Below the pieces are notes generated by a model. The model saw nothing but the letters and a program-made list of their open reading frames with translations. It was not told the origin of the DNA and made no database searches. Below are positions 1 through 9,001 of a DNA stretch of 64,000 bases, piece by piece. This DNA comes from Actinophytocola sp963727495 (GTDB lineage Bacteria > Actinomycetota > Actinomycetes > Mycobacteriales > Pseudonocardiaceae), in NCBI GenBank assembly GCA_963727495.1, contig CAVSGQ010000006.1, positions 496,001 through 560,000 of the forward strand, in the 5' to 3' direction. Every line of letters starts with the position of its first letter. Positions within the stretch are counted from its first letter, which is position 1. The translations under genes were made by a program, and so were the position numbers.

Positions 1-2
1 GC

Positions 3-1742
3 TCGCACGTCGCGCTGCTGCTGCGCAGGCTGCGGCGGGTGGCGAGGCGGTACGGCACGGACCCGGTGTTCGTGCTGGCGTCGGCGACGGTGTCGGACCC
101 GGCGGCGTCGGCGTCGCGGCTGGCCGGGGTGCCGTGCGCGGCGGTGACGGCGGACGCGTCGCCGCGGGGGGCGCGGACGGTGGCGTTGTGGGAGCCGCCG
201 CTGCTGGAGGCGTTCGAGGGGGAGAACGGTGCGCCGGTGCGCCGGTCGGCGGGGGCGGAGACGGCGCGGATCCTGACGGACCTGGTGGTGGAGGGCGCGC
301 GGACGCTGGCGTTCGTCCGGTCGCGGCGGGGCGCGGAGCTGACCGCGCTCTCGGCGAGGCGCGCGCTGTCCGAGGTGGACTCGTCGCTGCCCGGGCGGGT
401 CGCGGCGTACCGGGCGGGGTTCCTGCCGGAGGAGCGGCGCGAGCTGGAGAGGTCGCTGGCCTCGGGGTCGCTGCTGGGGGTGGCGAGCACCAACGCGCTG
501 GAGCTGGGGGTGGACATCGCCGGGCTGGACGCGGTGGTGGTGGCCGGGTACCCGGGGACGCTGGCGTCGTTCTGGCAGCAGGCGGGGCGGGCCGGCCGGG
601 CCGGGGACGGCGCGCTGGTGGTGTTCGTGGCGCAGGACAACCCGCTGGACACGTACCTGGTGCACAACCCGTCGGCGATGCTGGACAAGCCGGTCGAGGC
701 GACGGTGATCGACCCGGCGAACCCGTACGTGCTGGCCCCGCACCTGGCGTGCGCGGCGCAGGAGCTACCGCTGACCGGCGCGTGCCTGCCCGCCTTCGGC
801 GGCGCGGCCGCCCGCCACGTCGTGGACGACCTGGTGGCGGACGGCGCGCTGCGGCGGCGGCCGACCGGGTGGTACTGGACGTCGCGGGAGCGCCCGCACG
901 CGTCGGTGGACATCCGCGGGTCGGGGGGCGAGCAGGTCGCGGTGGTCGAGGCGGACTCGGGCCGGATGCTGGGGACGGTGAACCCGGGCTCGGCGTGCGC
1001 AACGGTGCACCCGGGGGCGGTCTACCTGCACCAGGGGACGTCGTACGTGGTGGACGAGCTGGACCTGGAGGCGGGCCTGGCGATGGTGCACCGCGAGGAC
1101 CCGGAGTGGTCGACGACGCCGCGCGAGCAGGTGGACATCTCGGTGCTGGCCACCGCGGAGCGGCGGGTGTTCGACGGTGGGGCGTCGGTGTGCCTGGGCG
1201 AGGTGGCGGTGACCTCCCACGTGGTCGGCTACCTGCGGCGGCTGCCGTCGGGGCAGGTGCTGGACCAGATCCCGCTGGACCTGCCGGAGCAGACCCTCCA
1301 CACGCGCGCCGTGTGGTACACGCTGAGCGAGGCGCTGCTGGCGGAGTCCGGGGTGGCGCACCGGGACGTGCCGGGCGCCCTGCACGCCGCCGAGCACGCG
1401 GCGATCGGCCTGCTCCCCCTGTTCGCGACGTGCGACCGGTGGGACATCGGCGGGGTGTCGACCGCCCTGCACGCCGACACCGGCGAGGCCACGGTGTTCG
1501 TCCACGACGGACACCCCGGCGGGGCGGGCTTCGCGGACCGGGGGCACGCCGCCCTGGTTCCGTGGCTGGCGGCGACCCGCGACGCGATCGCGGCGTGCGA
1601 GTGCCCGGCGGGGTGCCCGTCGTGCGTGCAGTCCCCCAAGTGCGGCAACGGGAACGAGCCGCTCGACAAGCAGGCGGCGGTGGCCGTGCTGGACGCGGTG
1701 CTGCGCGTGGTGGCTGCCAAGGTCGACGCGCTGACCCCCTGA
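3..1742 (+). CDS. DEAD/DEAH-box helicase with DUF1998, 3' part only
   Basis: C-terminal part of a superfamily 2 helicase; the reading frame is already open at the window edge, so the true start lies upstream. Visible motifs in order are SAT near the left end, a motif V-like stretch STNALELGVDIAG, and the arginine-finger motif QQAGRAGRAG. The C-terminus carries the cysteine cluster CECPAGCPSCVQSPKC typical of the DUF1998 (MrfA/YprA-like) module, probably metal binding. Homologues with this architecture sit beside Tad secretion genes in actinobacteria (helicase/secretion neighbourhood families), as here. The family is linked to DNA repair in Bacillus. Substrate and role in this organism are inference. 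Confidence 0.9.
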   Translation, partial: SHVALLLRRLRRVARRYGTDPVFVLASATVSDPAASASRLAGVPCAAVTADASPRGARTVALWEPPLLEAFEGENGAPVRRSAGAETARILTDLVVEGARTLAFVRSRRGAELTALSARRALSEVDSSLPGRVAAYRAGFLPEERRELERSLASGSLLGVASTNALELGVDIAGLDAVVVAGYPGTLASFWQQAGRAGRAGDGALVVFVAQDNPLDTYLVHNPSAMLDKPVEATVIDPANPYVLAPHLACAAQELPLTGACLPAFGGAAARHVVDDLVADGALRRRPTGWYWTSRERPHASVDIRGSGGEQVAVVEADSGRMLGTVNPGSACATVHPGAVYLHQGTSYVVDELDLEAGLAMVHREDPEWSTTPREQVDISVLATAERRVFDGGASVCLGEVAVTSHVVGYLRRLPSGQVLDQIPLDLPEQTLHTRAVWYTLSEALLAESGVAHRDVPGALHAAEHAAIGLLPLFATCDRWDIGGVSTALHADTGEATVFVHDGHPGGAGFADRGHAALVPWLAATRDAIAACECPAGCPSCVQSPKCGNGNEPLDKQAAVAVLDAVLRVVAAKVDALTP

Positions 1743-2466
1743 CGTCGGCCGGGTGATGCCGGCACGGGCGCGGAACCACCGCGAAGCCGGGTCGGACAGT
1801 TCCACGCGCGGTTGGTCTCGACCACGGCGCCGGTCTCGATGTCGCGCTCCCGGCCTCACGAACGGTCCCGGATAGGCGGTCGGCCGCTCCGTTGTCCTCG
1901 TCCTTGATGGCGTCCGTGTCGATCAGCGACCTGACCCTCCTTTGTGGACGATCTGTGGTCGCTCCATCGTGGACGGAACGCCGCACGGTCCGGACTCGAC
2001 ACTGCGGCCACGGTGGGAGAACGGCAACGCGCCGGGGGCCGGAGATCCGGCAACCCCGGCGCGTTGCGCTGCGCCAGGCGCGCGAGGAGCGGCCTCTACC
2101 GCTCGGGTCGGCGCGCGGTCAGCGGTCGGGAATCGGCGGGGCGTCCGTCGGCGCGGAGGCTATGGGGAGGCATTGGCCTCCGCGCGCGACGTCCATCCCT
2201 GGGGCCAGGTGCTCGCCGATTGCCCGATGCTGGCCGCGCCGCGGGAGGTCGGCTCCTCCTGCGAGCGCCCGGCATGCTCCCCGTCCCATTGCCGGCCACC
2301 AGGTTGCGGGAGCGGCGCCGGGCAGCGGGACGGGTTGGCTGCGGTGGAGCGGCATTGCTGCGGAACGCCCACCGCGGGCGGGCCGGGAGGGTGCTCCCGG
2401 CGAAGCGTTGTGGTTCACGGGTACTGCTGAGCGCATCCCACTCGATCCCTTTGGTGTGGTCCGGTG
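1743..2466. other. Gene-free stretch of about 720 bp
   Basis: No convincing gene is seen between the helicase stop and the 3' end of the Prim-Pol gene. Several open frames cross it on both strands, but their translations are arginine- and proline-rich, show no recognisable domain and have no good ribosome binding site. It may contain the decayed remains of an older gene; I could not identify one. Confidence 0.4.
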
Positions 2467-3102
2467 TCAGTCGGCGGTGACGACGAGGCCGCCGGCCGAC
2501 CGGGCGTGCGTCGCGCCCGTGGTCAGGGCGTCGACGAGCGCGTCCTGCACGATGCTCGACTCGGGCATCTGCCAGCCGCAGATCTCCGGGCGGACCCGCC
2601 AGTGGACGACGCCGTGCTGCAGCGGGGTCGGCGGCAGCGGCACGTAGCTGCCGTCGGCGTGCAGGGTCAGGTCGCCGTGCTCGGCGAGCGGGCGCTCCAG
2701 CCGGTGGCCGGCGGTGACCAGGAAGGTCCACCGGTCGTCCGGGGTCGCCATGATCGGAACGGGGAGACCGACTCCGCGGAGCACACGCGCGGCGCCACGA
2801 CCCAGGTGACCGGGTACCTCGATGGCGTCCAGCTGCACGCCGGTCGCGAGCAGGAGGCTGTAGGGCCGGCCGGTCCACCAGGTCGCGACCTGCTCCGGCT
2901 TGGTACCGATCCGGTCGTGCCAGTCCGGGTGGACGGGTCGCGGCCCGGTTTCCTCGTCGTCCTCGCGGCCCGCCCAGTGCGAGCCAGCCGGATAGGTGCC
3001 CGGCAGTACCGGCCAACCGCGCCACGCGAGGCCGATGGCCTGTGCACGCAGCTCGACGCGGAAGGCCTCCCGCCAGCTATCCGACCAATCCATGTCCAAC
3101 AT
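2467..3102 (-). CDS. Bifunctional DNA primase/polymerase (Prim-Pol) N-terminal domain protein
   Basis: A 211-residue protein resembling the stand-alone Prim-Pol domain (AEP superfamily) common in actinobacteria. Support comes from the N-terminal pattern GLAWRGWPVLPGTYP, the internal DAIEVPGHLGR stretch in the position of the acidic metal-binding region, and a later VHWRVRPEICGW motif. The ATG at 3102 is preferred because AAGGAGG lies upstream (about 12 bases away), whereas the longer frame to 3162 adds a basic low-complexity leader. Stand-alone versions lack the helicase half found in plasmid replication proteins, and their function is not established. It interrupts the usual helicase-Tad neighbourhood. 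Confidence 0.7.
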   Translation of the reverse strand: MLDMDWSDSWREAFRVELRAQAIGLAWRGWPVLPGTYPAGSHWAGREDDEETGPRPVHPDWHDRIGTKPEQVATWWTGRPYSLLLATGVQLDAIEVPGHLGRGAARVLRGVGLPVPIMATPDDRWTFLVTAGHRLERPLAEHGDLTLHADGSYVPLPPTPLQHGVVHWRVRPEICGWQMPESSIVQDALVDALTTGATHARSAGGLVVTAD

Positions 3103-3299
3103 CTCGGGTGCTTGCCTCCTTGTACTCGGACGCCCACTTCTCCGTGGTGCCCTGCGAAACACTTAACGACAGGTCCACCGCCCGACGAAACGCGCAGTCG
3201 ACAACTGGTCGTTGTGGCACGGTGAGCGAATAACGGGATAGGCACGGCTGAAGCCTGGCCGGCCGGTGAACGGCAACTTCTGGTGCCTGGTAACGCCGT

Positions 3300-3716
3300 T
3301 TACCGTCCGAAGACGACCGTTCGACGGGCGCGAACGGGTGCGACGAGCGGTCCCGCGCGGGCCCGTGCTTCCGCCGGACCGAAGCCCGCGAGCACGCCGG
3401 GCGGCTGGGCGATCACTTCGACGAGTGCGTCTGAACCGTTCAGCCGGCAGCTGCGTAGCTCGACCCGCATCCGGTCGGTGACCCAGCGAGCCCTGCCGCA
3501 GGCGGCCCGCTCCCCCTCGACCACGACACCGGCGGCCGCCAGCGCGGCGAGGTCGGCGGCGCTCGCGGCGCGGTGCCTGGTGGCGGCCGCCGAGCCGAGC
3601 CAGAGGACCACCGTGGTCACGGCCAGCAGGGCCGCGATCGCACCCGCGGTCCACACGGTGGCCGCGCCACGGTCGCGAACGCCGAGAGGTCGTCCCGCAC
3701 GGCGCCAGGGCGTCAT
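3300..3716 (-). CDS. TadE-like pseudopilin (Rv3654c type)
   Basis: A 138-residue secretion-associated protein and the last gene of the Tad operon. The N-terminus has a basic leader, then RGAATVW and a hydrophobic helix (about residues 22-45), as in pilin-like proteins cleaved after Gly. The usual Glu at position +5 after the cleavage Gly is replaced by Trp, as I recall for the helicase/secretion-neighbourhood TadE-like family. The start ATG overlaps the stop of the preceding TadE gene by 4 nt (ATGA), indicating translational coupling. Likely a minor pilus or secretion component at the cytoplasmic membrane. Confidence 0.75.
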   Translation of the reverse strand: MTPWRRAGRPLGVRDRGAATVWTAGAIAALLAVTTVVLWLGSAAATRHRAASAADLAALAAAGVVVEGERAACGRARWVTDRMRVELRSCRLNGSDALVEVIAQPPGVLAGFGPAEARARAGPLVAPVRARRTVVFGR

Positions 3717-4093
3717 GAGGCCTCCCCGGCGGCGCCCGGCTCGGCGACCGCGTAGGCGGCGGCGTGCAGCCAGAGGCCGGGGAGCAGGCCGTTGACCGGC
3801 TTCGCGCTGACGTCCACCTGGATGGTGTCGCCGGTGACCGCGATGGCGACGTTCGCGCTGGCGGGAGCGATCCGTGCGGCCGCGTCGCGGGCGCGGTCCG
3901 GGTCGCCGCGGGCCACCAGGCGAGCGGCCTCGCGAGCGGCGTCGATGCACCTCAGCTGATCGATGGCGGCCGAGATCGCGCCCAGCGCGAGGGCCAGCAC
4001 CGTGACGAACGCGCCCAGTGCGATCGCCGCCTCGACCGTGACCGCACCCGCGTCGCGGTCGGGTTTTCGGCGGATCCGGCCGGTCCGGCGCAT
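3713..4093 (-). CDS. TadE family pilus assembly protein
   Basis: A 126-residue minor pseudopilin. The leader ends in DAGAVTVEAAIAL, matching the Tad pseudopilin signature with cleavage after Gly and Glu at +5, followed by one transmembrane helix and a short extracellular region with two predicted beta strands. Longer in-frame extensions upstream lie over the pilin gene and are not used. The start overlaps the pilin stop (ATGA), and its own stop overlaps the next TadE-like gene, so the three form one coupled operon. Confidence 0.8.
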   Translation of the reverse strand: MRRTGRIRRKPDRDAGAVTVEAAIALGAFVTVLALALGAISAAIDQLRCIDAAREAARLVARGDPDRARDAAARIAPASANVAIAVTGDTIQVDVSAKPVNGLLPGLWLHAAAYAVAEPGAAGEAS

Positions 4094-4296
4094 CAGATCT
4101 TCACCGTGAGAGCGCGCTTGACGATCGACGTGATGGCGTTGAGCACGTCGTCGCCGGTCACGATGCCGTAGAGGACCACCGCGAGAGCGGCCGCGGCGAT
4201 CAGTCCGACGCAGTACTCGACGGTGGTCATGCCGTCGTCGCCGAGGAGGAACTCGGGGCGCGGGCGGATCGGGAAGGGGGTCGGGAGGGGAAACAT
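4093..4296 (-). CDS. Flp/DUF4244 type pilin
   Basis: A 67-residue protein with a hydrophilic leader, then GMTTVEYCVGL and a hydrophobic helix. The G|xxxxEY pattern (Gly, then Glu at +5 and Tyr at +6) is the Flp prepilin cleavage signature. This is therefore the likely major subunit of a short Tad pilus or pseudopilus. An AGGAG sequence lies 8 nt before the ATG. No prepilin peptidase gene is seen in the window, so processing must use one encoded elsewhere. Confidence 0.8.
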   Translation of the reverse strand: MFPLPTPFPIRPRPEFLLGDDGMTTVEYCVGLIAAAALAVVLYGIVTGDDVLNAITSIVKRALTVKI

Positions 4297-4324
4297 CGGT
4301 CAATCTCCTGATATCGGTGGGTGG

Positions 4325-5035
4325 TCAGATTGAGAGCCGGTCGGCGAGACCGGCCACGACGGGCGCGATGCCGAGGCAGATGAACGCGGGTAAGAAGCAG
4401 ACGCCGAGCGGTGCGGCGATCAGGACGCCGGCACGTTGGGCCCGGGCCTCGGCGGTGTCGTTCGCCGAGTCGCGGACCGAACCCGCGAGCGTGCCGACCA
4501 CGTCGGCGAGTGCGGAGCCGGAGCGAGCGGTGTGCCGGGCGCCGCGGGCGAGCGCCGCGGTGTGCGGGCAGGCCAGGGCCGGCGCCCAGGCGTCGACCGG
4601 GTCGGCGCCCATGGCGAGCAGGTCGGCGGTGGCGCGCAGGGCGCGGCCGGAGTCGTCGGGCAGATCAGCGGCGATCGCCGCTACCGCGGTGGGGACCGGG
4701 AGTCCGGCGCGGAGACACGCGGCGAGCAGGTCCCAGGCGGCCGCGAGGCCGAGCGGGTCCGGCCTGGCGTTCCCGCCGCGGGCGAGGCGCCGGCTCAGCC
4801 ACCACGTCGTGGCGGTCGCCGCCACGCCGGTGAGCAGGCCGTGCGGCCAGCCGGTCAACGCGGCGACCACGAGGCCCAGCGATCCGGCGAGAACCATCCG
4901 GAGCACGCCCGGGCTCGGCTCATGCCGGCTCCGGCGGCGGGTGCCGCCGAGCAGGGCCAGGCGGGTGCGGGCGATGTGGGCGCGGGACCAGAGCGGAACG
5001 GCGGTGGCCAGCAGGATCAGGCTTGCCGGATTCAT
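4325..5035 (-). CDS. TadC-like type II secretion F domain protein
   Basis: A 236-residue polytopic membrane protein of the GspF/TadC family, the inner-membrane platform of the Tad machine. Hydrophobic segments are visible near the N-terminus, at about residues 47-75 and at the C-terminus; the central cytoplasmic stretch LLAACLRAGLPVPTAVAAIA is typical of the family. The ATG at 5035 is preceded by GGAAGGTG. Longer upstream frames are discarded because they run over low-complexity sequence. It sits between the pilin gene and TadB on the same strand. Confidence 0.8.
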   Translation of the reverse strand: MNPASLILLATAVPLWSRAHIARTRLALLGGTRRRSRHEPSPGVLRMVLAGSLGLVVAALTGWPHGLLTGVAATATTWWLSRRLARGGNARPDPLGLAAAWDLLAACLRAGLPVPTAVAAIAADLPDDSGRALRATADLLAMGADPVDAWAPALACPHTAALARGARHTARSGSALADVVGTLAGSVRDSANDTAEARAQRAGVLIAAPLGVCFLPAFICLGIAPVVAGLADRLSI

Positions 5036-5162
5036 CGATGGGTCACCTTCCCGGTCCGCAGGTACGAGAGGTGCGGGCACCGGCCACCGTCTGCCCGAGC
5101 GACCGGGACGGGTGGCGGCCCTCCCGCGCGGTGTGCAGGACGTCGTTTCCGAACAGGTGGCA

Positions 5163-6251
5163 TCACGGCACGACCTGTCCGGTGAGGCGGCCGCACCAGG
5201 CGACTCCGGCGCACAGGAGGGCGACGCCGGTCGCGAGCAGCACGTGGCCGGGGCCGGTGAGCATGCGCAGCGGGTGTGCGCCGATCGCCTCGCCGAGTGC
5301 AACGCCGAGTGCGGGCAGCAGCGCGAGGACCGTGGCGCTGGTGCGCGGACCCGCCATTCGGGCCAGCACCTGGCGGGCGAAACGGACGCGTTGCTCGAGG
5401 TCGCGGCCGGCAGCATCGAGAAGGTCGGCCAGGGGCAGGCCGTGGCGCTGGGCCAGCGTCCACGCTCGCGCCACCCTGGCGAGGGCGGCCGCAAACGCAT
5501 GCGGTTGGGTCGCAAGCGCTTGCGACCGGGTGGCGGTGGTCAGGCGCGGGTGGTCACCGACCATGGCGCCTGCCCCCGTATGGCGGGCTTCGTCGTAGCG
5601 GCGATCGGCCGGGGTGGGACGAACGCGGCTGCCTGGCCGGGCGGTGGCGAGGAGGCCGCCGGCCGCCGGTCGGGCGGCGGGAGACGTCGGGCTGCTGCCT
5701 TCCGGCCCGGTGCGGTGGCGGTCGGGCGTGGATCGGGCGTCGTCGCGGTGAACGTCACCGGGATCGGTCGTGACGGCGACGGATCGGGGTGCGGCGCCGC
5801 TGGTCCGGGCCGCGGCGAGCGCCAGGTGGATGTCACCGCCGAGTCGTGCGGCGGCGGCCATGGCGCGCATCGACGCGGCTGCCGCGGGATGGGCGTCGAC
5901 CGCGGCCGCCTCGGCGGCGTCGGCGGGGTGGGCACCGGCGCGCAGGCCGGCGACGAGCGAGTGGATCGCCTCGGCGAGGCCGTCGATCGCCGACAGGCCA
6001 CGGTGCAGGTCTCCCCTGGCGCGCCGGCGACGCCACACGGTGACGGTGGCGAGAACCGCCGCGATGGCACCACCCGGGCCGGCGACCAGCCATCCCGCCA
6101 CGGCGGCGGCCGCGGCGAGGCTCACCGAACTGGGGCGGGGCGGACGGATCCGGCGCCGGCGGTGGTCACCGGTGAGGTCGCGCAGGCGCCGCGCCGCGGG
6201 CGTGGTGGTCCAGCACAGCAGGGCGGCGGCGCAGCAGAGCAGGCTCACCAT
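5163..6251 (-). CDS. TadB-like type II secretion F domain protein with a central insertion
   Basis: A 362-residue membrane platform protein paired with TadC. N-terminal hydrophobic helices (residues 1-15 and 42-72) are followed by the first half of the F domain (GLRAGAHPADAAEAA, about residues 102-115). The second half (HGLPLADLLDAAGRDLEQ, from about 270) is followed by C-terminal helices. Between the halves, residues 148-250 form a hydrophilic Pro/Arg/Ala-rich insertion with no counterpart I recognise; usual TadB proteins are about 100 residues shorter. The start overlaps the TadA stop by 7 nt (ATGGTGA), indicating coupling. Confidence 0.75.
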   Translation of the reverse strand: MVSLLCCAAALLCWTTTPAARRLRDLTGDHRRRRIRPPRPSSVSLAAAAAVAGWLVAGPGGAIAAVLATVTVWRRRRARGDLHRGLSAIDGLAEAIHSLVAGLRAGAHPADAAEAAAVDAHPAAAASMRAMAAAARLGGDIHLALAAARTSGAAPRSVAVTTDPGDVHRDDARSTPDRHRTGPEGSSPTSPAARPAAGGLLATARPGSRVRPTPADRRYDEARHTGAGAMVGDHPRLTTATRSQALATQPHAFAAALARVARAWTLAQRHGLPLADLLDAAGRDLEQRVRFARQVLARMAGPRTSATVLALLPALGVALGEAIGAHPLRMLTGPGHVLLATGVALLCAGVAWCGRLTGQVVP

Positions 6252-7390
6252 GGCGGTCGCACTCCCCTCGTGTCGAGCAGGCCGGCGAGCGCCTCCCGGG
6301 ACGCGGGCACCACCCGCACGCACTCGCGTGCGCGCTCGAGCACGCCGACCTCGGCAAGGCGGCGGGAACCGTCGGCGCCGCGGCGCATGTGCAGTACGAC
6401 CTGGAAGGCCGCGGCGAGCTGGCTGTGCAGGGCCTCCCGATCCAGCCCGCCGAGCGCGGCGAGCGCCTCCATGCGGGCGGGCAGTTCGGCCGGGGAGTTG
6501 GCGTGCACGGTGCCGGCGCCGCCGTCGTGACCCGTGTTGAGCGCGTTCAGCAGACCGCAGACCTCGGCACCGCGGACCTCGCCGACGACGAGCCGGTCGG
6601 GGCGCATGCGCAGGCCCTGGCGGACGAGGTCGGCGAGTGTCACCTCGCCCGCTCCCTCGACGTTCGGCGGGCGCGCGATCAGCCGCACGAACTGCGGATG
6701 GTCGGGCTGGAGCTCGCCGGCGTCCTCGACGGTCACGATGCGCTCGCGGTGGGAGACGCGGCCCAGGAGGGCGCTGAGCAGCGAGGTCTTGCCGGCACCG
6801 GTGCCGCCGGTGACGACGAAGGCGAGGCGGGCGTCGACCACCGCGTCGAGCAGGTGGTGGGTGGGCTCGTCGAACGTGCCGAGGCGGCGCAGGGCGGCGA
6901 GGTCGTGGCCGGCGCGGCGCAGGACGCGCAACGAGATGCAGGTGCCGTCGGCGGCGACCGGCGGGAGGACCGCGTGCAGCCGGGCCCTGCCGAGGGCGCC
7001 GGCCGGCAGCCAGGCGTCGACGAACGGCTGGGCGTCGTCGAGGCGGCGGCCACAGGTCAGGGCGAGCCGCTGGGCGAGGCGGCGGACGGCGTCCTCGTCG
7101 GGAAACGTGACGTCGCTGCGGCGCAGGCCGCCGTCGCCGTCGAGCCAGACCTGGTCGGGGCCGGTGACCAGTACGTCGGTGACGCCGGGGGCGCGGAGCA
7201 GCGGATCGAGCGGGCCGGCACCGACGAACTCCTGGCGCATCAGGCGAAGGGCGTCGAGGACGTCCGCGTCGCCGACGATGCCGCCGGCCTCCTCGCGGAC
7301 GGCGCGGGCGACCTCGGCGGAGGTGATCTCGTGGCCGCCGCCGGCGAGCCGGCCGCGGACTCGCTGGACGAGGTCTGCGGGCACGTTCAT
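6245..7390 (-). CDS. TadA family secretion ATPase
   Basis: A 381-residue hexameric traffic ATPase that powers the Tad machine. The Walker A motif GGTGAGKTS lies at about residues 195-203, the Walker B-like RLVVGEVRG at about 266-274, and the downstream histidine box is GAGTVHANSP. The N-terminal domain (residues 1-170) is the usual CpaF/TadA non-catalytic domain. The ATG at 7390 (MNVPADLVQRVR) fits family N-termini; a GTG at 7459 would add 23 residues of poor quality. It heads the tadABC-pilin operon. Confidence 0.88.
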   Translation of the reverse strand: MNVPADLVQRVRGRLAGGGHEITSAEVARAVREEAGGIVGDADVLDALRLMRQEFVGAGPLDPLLRAPGVTDVLVTGPDQVWLDGDGGLRRSDVTFPDEDAVRRLAQRLALTCGRRLDDAQPFVDAWLPAGALGRARLHAVLPPVAADGTCISLRVLRRAGHDLAALRRLGTFDEPTHHLLDAVVDARLAFVVTGGTGAGKTSLLSALLGRVSHRERIVTVEDAGELQPDHPQFVRLIARPPNVEGAGEVTLADLVRQGLRMRPDRLVVGEVRGAEVCGLLNALNTGHDGGAGTVHANSPAELPARMEALAALGGLDREALHSQLAAAFQVVLHMRRGADGSRRLAEVGVLERARECVRVVPASREALAGLLDTRGVRPPW

Positions 7391-7798
7391 GATGGCTGGT
7401 CCGATGTGGACGGAAGCAGCGACCAGTCCGGTGTGGATGGAGCGGCCGGACGCAGGCACGGGCTCGATGACGGGTGCCGTGCGGACGCCGCGGTCCGCAG
7501 GGAGCCGAGCAGAAGCACGCAGGACCGCGGCACGGCCGACGAAGTGGACGGCCGGGCGGTCGGCGGGGTGAGCACCGGGGACTCGTTGCGGCGCTCGGGG
7601 TCGTGGGCCGGGCGGATCATGATGCGGCTCGCAGGGGTGACGGAAGTTGCTGGGCTGCGCAGGGTTCGCAGACGGACGGGGTGCCGGCGTTGTACGGGCA
7701 CGGGTGGGCCGAGACCGGGCAGCGCGGCAGCCGGTGGGCGGGCGCCGGCGCGGGGCGCGGTGAAACGGCGGGCAGCGCGCCGCGGCGGGCGTGGGGGG
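7391..7798. other. Gene-free spacer between ssd and tadA
   Basis: About 400 bp without a convincing gene. Short open frames exist on both strands but their products are Ser/Pro/Arg-rich and lack domains. The tadA promoter is expected here, although I cannot fix its boxes. Confidence 0.4.
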
Positions 7799-8902
7799 TC
7801 ATGACGCTGCTCGCAGGGATCGGGTCGTACGCAGGGGTTGGGCGGCCAGTTCGGCCAGGGTGGTTCTCGCGGCCGTCGCCAGTGGGCCTCGGGGGCGCGG
7901 GGCGAAGTCGCCGCGGTCGAGCGACTGGGCCAGGTTCGGCTCGGGGCGCATCGCGGTCAGCAAGGGGACGTCGACGGCCTTCGCGACCTGGTCCGGGTGC
8001 AGCGAACCCGGCGCCGGGCCGCGGACCACCAGGCGGGCGGTCGTGCCCAGGTCCGCCAGCCGCTCGGCGAGCAGCCTGGCCGACACGCACGCGCGGACCT
8101 CGCCGGGAACGACGATCACCGTCAGGTCCACACGGGACAGTGCCGCCTGTGCCGCCGCGTCCAGGTTGCGGGGCAGGTCGCAGATCACCGTCTCCCCCGC
8201 CCGCCGGCCCGCCTCCAGTACCGCGGCCACCGCGTCCGGAGCCGGGGCGCGGCCCTTGCGCGCGCCGGAGAGCACCGTGAGCCTCGCCGTCCCCCTGGTC
8301 CGGCTCGGCAGCGCGTCGTGCAGGCTGGACGCCGCCACGCGACCGGCGCGCAGGTGCATGTCGGGCCAGCGCAGCCCCTGCTCGGACTCCGCACCCAGCA
8401 CCAGGTCGAGGCCGCCACCGAGCGGATCGCAGTCGATCAGCAGGGCGCTCTGACTCGTTCTCAGCGCGGTCAGGCCCAGCGCGGCCGCGAACACCGACGC
8501 GCCCGCCCCACCACGGCCGCCGACGACCGCCAGCGCTCTACCGGTCGTCGGCGCGGGAGCCTCGGTGGCGTCGGCCAGCGCGCTCACCAGCCAGGACTCG
8601 GCGCCGGGCAGCTCGATCACCCGCTCGGCGCCGACCTCCACCGCCCGTTCCCACAGGGTCTTGGGGGACGGCTCGGCGCAGACCACGACCACGGCGTCGC
8701 GGCGCGGCAGGCCGGCTCTCTCGCACTGCTCGGCTCCCGCGGCGTCCAGCAGCACCAGCGGCGCCGTGGACCAGCGCAGCCGGGCGGCCGCGGCGTCGGG
8801 CACGCACTCCAGGTCGCAGCCTGCGGCGGCCGCCAGCTTCAGCACGTCGTCGAGCAGGTCCTCGTCCTCGACGAAGGCCACCGGACGGTTCGAGTCCACC
8901 AT
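7799..8902 (-). CDS. ssd: Septum site-determining protein Ssd (CpaE/MinD-like)
   Basis: A 367-residue MinD/CpaE-like protein matching the actinobacterial helicase/secretion-neighbourhood CpaE homologue (Rv3660c type). An N-terminal receiver-like domain (about residues 1-115) is followed by a ParA/MinD fold. The nucleotide loop reads GGRGGAGAS and lacks both lysines of the deviant Walker A motif; a LIDCDPLGGG motif follows. The ATG at 8902 has AAGGGGGC just upstream; a 36-residue longer form is possible but lacks support. In mycobacteria the homologue affects septation, whereas CpaE homologues localise Tad machines. Here it precedes the Tad operon on the same strand. Confidence 0.82.
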   Translation of the reverse strand: MVDSNRPVAFVEDEDLLDDVLKLAAAAGCDLECVPDAAAARLRWSTAPLVLLDAAGAEQCERAGLPRRDAVVVVCAEPSPKTLWERAVEVGAERVIELPGAESWLVSALADATEAPAPTTGRALAVVGGRGGAGASVFAAALGLTALRTSQSALLIDCDPLGGGLDLVLGAESEQGLRWPDMHLRAGRVAASSLHDALPSRTRGTARLTVLSGARKGRAPAPDAVAAVLEAGRRAGETVICDLPRNLDAAAQAALSRVDLTVIVVPGEVRACVSARLLAERLADLGTTARLVVRGPAPGSLHPDQVAKAVDVPLLTAMRPEPNLAQSLDRGDFAPRPRGPLATAARTTLAELAAQPLRTTRSLRAAS

Positions 8903-9001
8903 GCCCCCTTGGGCCGATCGTGTCGCAGCGGCCGGCGGATGCCTGGCCGCGATGCCACGATCGCCCGGCGTCGCGGGCCGGACAACGCACCAAGATCGAC
9001 A

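Noticed and set aside
1892..2647. Overlapping open frames on both strands after the helicase
   Set aside because: Arg/Pro-rich translations, no domains, no ribosome binding sites; typical of GC-rich non-coding sequence.
2096..3025. 309-residue minus-strand frame over the Prim-Pol gene
   Set aside because: It is the Prim-Pol coding sequence read in a wrong frame.
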